DNA from: Myxococcales bacterium
GTDB taxonomy: Bacteria; Myxococcota_A; Polyangia; Polyangiales; GCA-016699535
Direction: 5' to 3'
Assembly: GCA_016699535.1 (NCBI GenBank)
Contig: CP064980.1
Span: 434,001-498,000, forward strand
DNA length: 64,000 nucleotides
Program-made: the position numbers and the translations under genes
The notes under the pieces: model-generated
Told to the model about the DNA's origin: nothing
The model's input: the letters and a program-made list of their open reading frames with translations, nothing else
Database searches by the model: none
Shown here: piece after piece, positions 63,724 through 64,000 of the stretch
Layout: every line of letters starts with the position of its first letter
Numbering within the stretch: position 1 is the first letter of the stretch

Positions 63724-64000
63724 TGTCGTATGGTCCATCAAAAGCTTGCCGTACTTTTGTCATGCTCCTTTTGTGCTTTGCGAGCAGTTGTGGTGGCTCT
63801 AAAGAGAGCGGAGATGGCGGAGTTGTCATCACACCCAACATTGACGGAGGCTGTCCCGACAACCACTTGCTCTGTGGTGAGTTTTGCGTGGAGTGCCCGA
63901 CGCAGAGTGGCGCCAACGCATTTAGCTGCAGCGATGATGGTCGCTGCGTAATAACTGGCTGCTCCAACGGCTACGCGTTTTGCGACAATGCTTGCTGCGC
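63723..64000 (+). CDS. Cys-rich lipoprotein, 3'-partial
   Basis: Starts with ATG at 63723 on the stop of the previous gene and runs off the window in frame (92 codons seen). The signal ends with LLLCFASSC, a lipobox, then a Ser/Gly/Asp linker (GGSKESGDGGVVI) and Cys clusters (CPDNHLLCGEFCVECP, CVITGC, FCDNACC). It looks like a paralogue of its neighbours, forming a run of surface lipoproteins. Confidence 0.78.
   Translation, partial: MSYGPSKACRTFVMLLLCFASSCGGSKESGDGGVVITPNIDGGCPDNHLLCGEFCVECPTQSGANAFSCSDDGRCVITGCSNGYAFCDNACC

Overview
The window reads as a chromosomal stretch of a Gram-negative, myxobacteria-like organism (Myxococcota or a close relative), with GC near 50% by eye. The clues are many lipobox lipoproteins with Asp/Gly/Ser-rich linkers, Cys-rich CGGCG-type repeats, two proteins with MYXO-CTERM-like tails (Cys, membrane helix, Arg/Lys end), an AgmX/PglI-type protein, a PilZ protein, a FecR/ECF pair, and a four-gene Gld-like ABC module. 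I saw no rRNA, tRNA, CRISPR array, prophage or plasmid functions.

Layout. 0-5.3 kb: the end of a degenerate CpaF/TadA-like ATPase, fructose-1,6-bisphosphatase, an EVE protein, a lipoprotein with a ParB-like motif, and an AgmX/PglI protein. 5.4-9.7 kb: a parvulin-type foldase overlapping an M16 peptidase, then a frameshifted ferritin-like gene with a small lipoprotein. 9.9-17.3 kb: an FAD oxidoreductase with a methyltransferase, a GT39-like glycosyltransferase with a membrane partner, a zinc peptidase, a broken MYXO-CTERM metallopeptidase and a PilZ protein. 17.4-27.8 kb: adenosine deaminase, MscS channel (frameshifted), gcvPB, an ArsA-like ATPase divergent from ccmC/ccmD, acyl-CoA dehydrogenase, a Fam20/HipA-like lipoprotein kinase and a soluble histidine kinase. 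27.8-32.4 kb: a minus-strand operon of a surface protein, ECF sigma factor, FecR-TPR protein, outer-membrane protein and Kelch-like lipoprotein. 33.4-47.9 kb: Mrp, a membrane protein, lytic transglycosylase, a Fur-family regulator divergent from a TonB-domain/TonB-receptor fusion gene with its lipoprotein partner, FHA protein, PBP1A, TrmH and RelA/SpoT. 48-56 kb: a PPC lipoprotein, a MYXO-CTERM protein, then a region carrying remnants of an IS110 element, a DUF4143 ATPase gene and a partial copy of a nearby TPR gene, interleaved with a diguanylate cyclase, an NhaR-like regulator and an HPF/RaiA-like protein. 57-61.6 kb: the Gld-like ABC transporter operon. 61.7-64 kb: Cys-rich lipoproteins, the last running off the window.

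Six otherwise ordinary genes are interrupted: ferritin-like, metallopeptidase, MscS, surface protein of the ECF operon, TonB receptor, ABC ATPase. Five are explained by one missing or extra base, and the sixth by two compensating changes in T runs. The flanking frames read as conserved protein on both sides, so residual sequencing indels are at least as likely as real decay. The remnants at 50.7-51.3 and 55.0-55.9 kb, by contrast, carry several lesions and look truly decayed.

The most interesting leads are: (1) the ECF sigma/FecR-TPR/outer-membrane operon with ATGA overlaps; (2) the repeated palindrome TGCCA-N4-TGGCA, twice between mrp and a membrane gene and once upstream of the foldase; (3) paired CATTG-N4/5-CAATG elements upstream of the PPC lipoprotein; (4) the TonB-TBDT fusion facing a Fur-type regulator with a near-perfect palindrome between them; (5) the split IS110 halves whose orientation fits a 4-kb inversion; (6) a CpaF-like protein that has lost its Walker A lysine; (7) a lipoprotein kinase-like protein next to a soluble histidine kinase.
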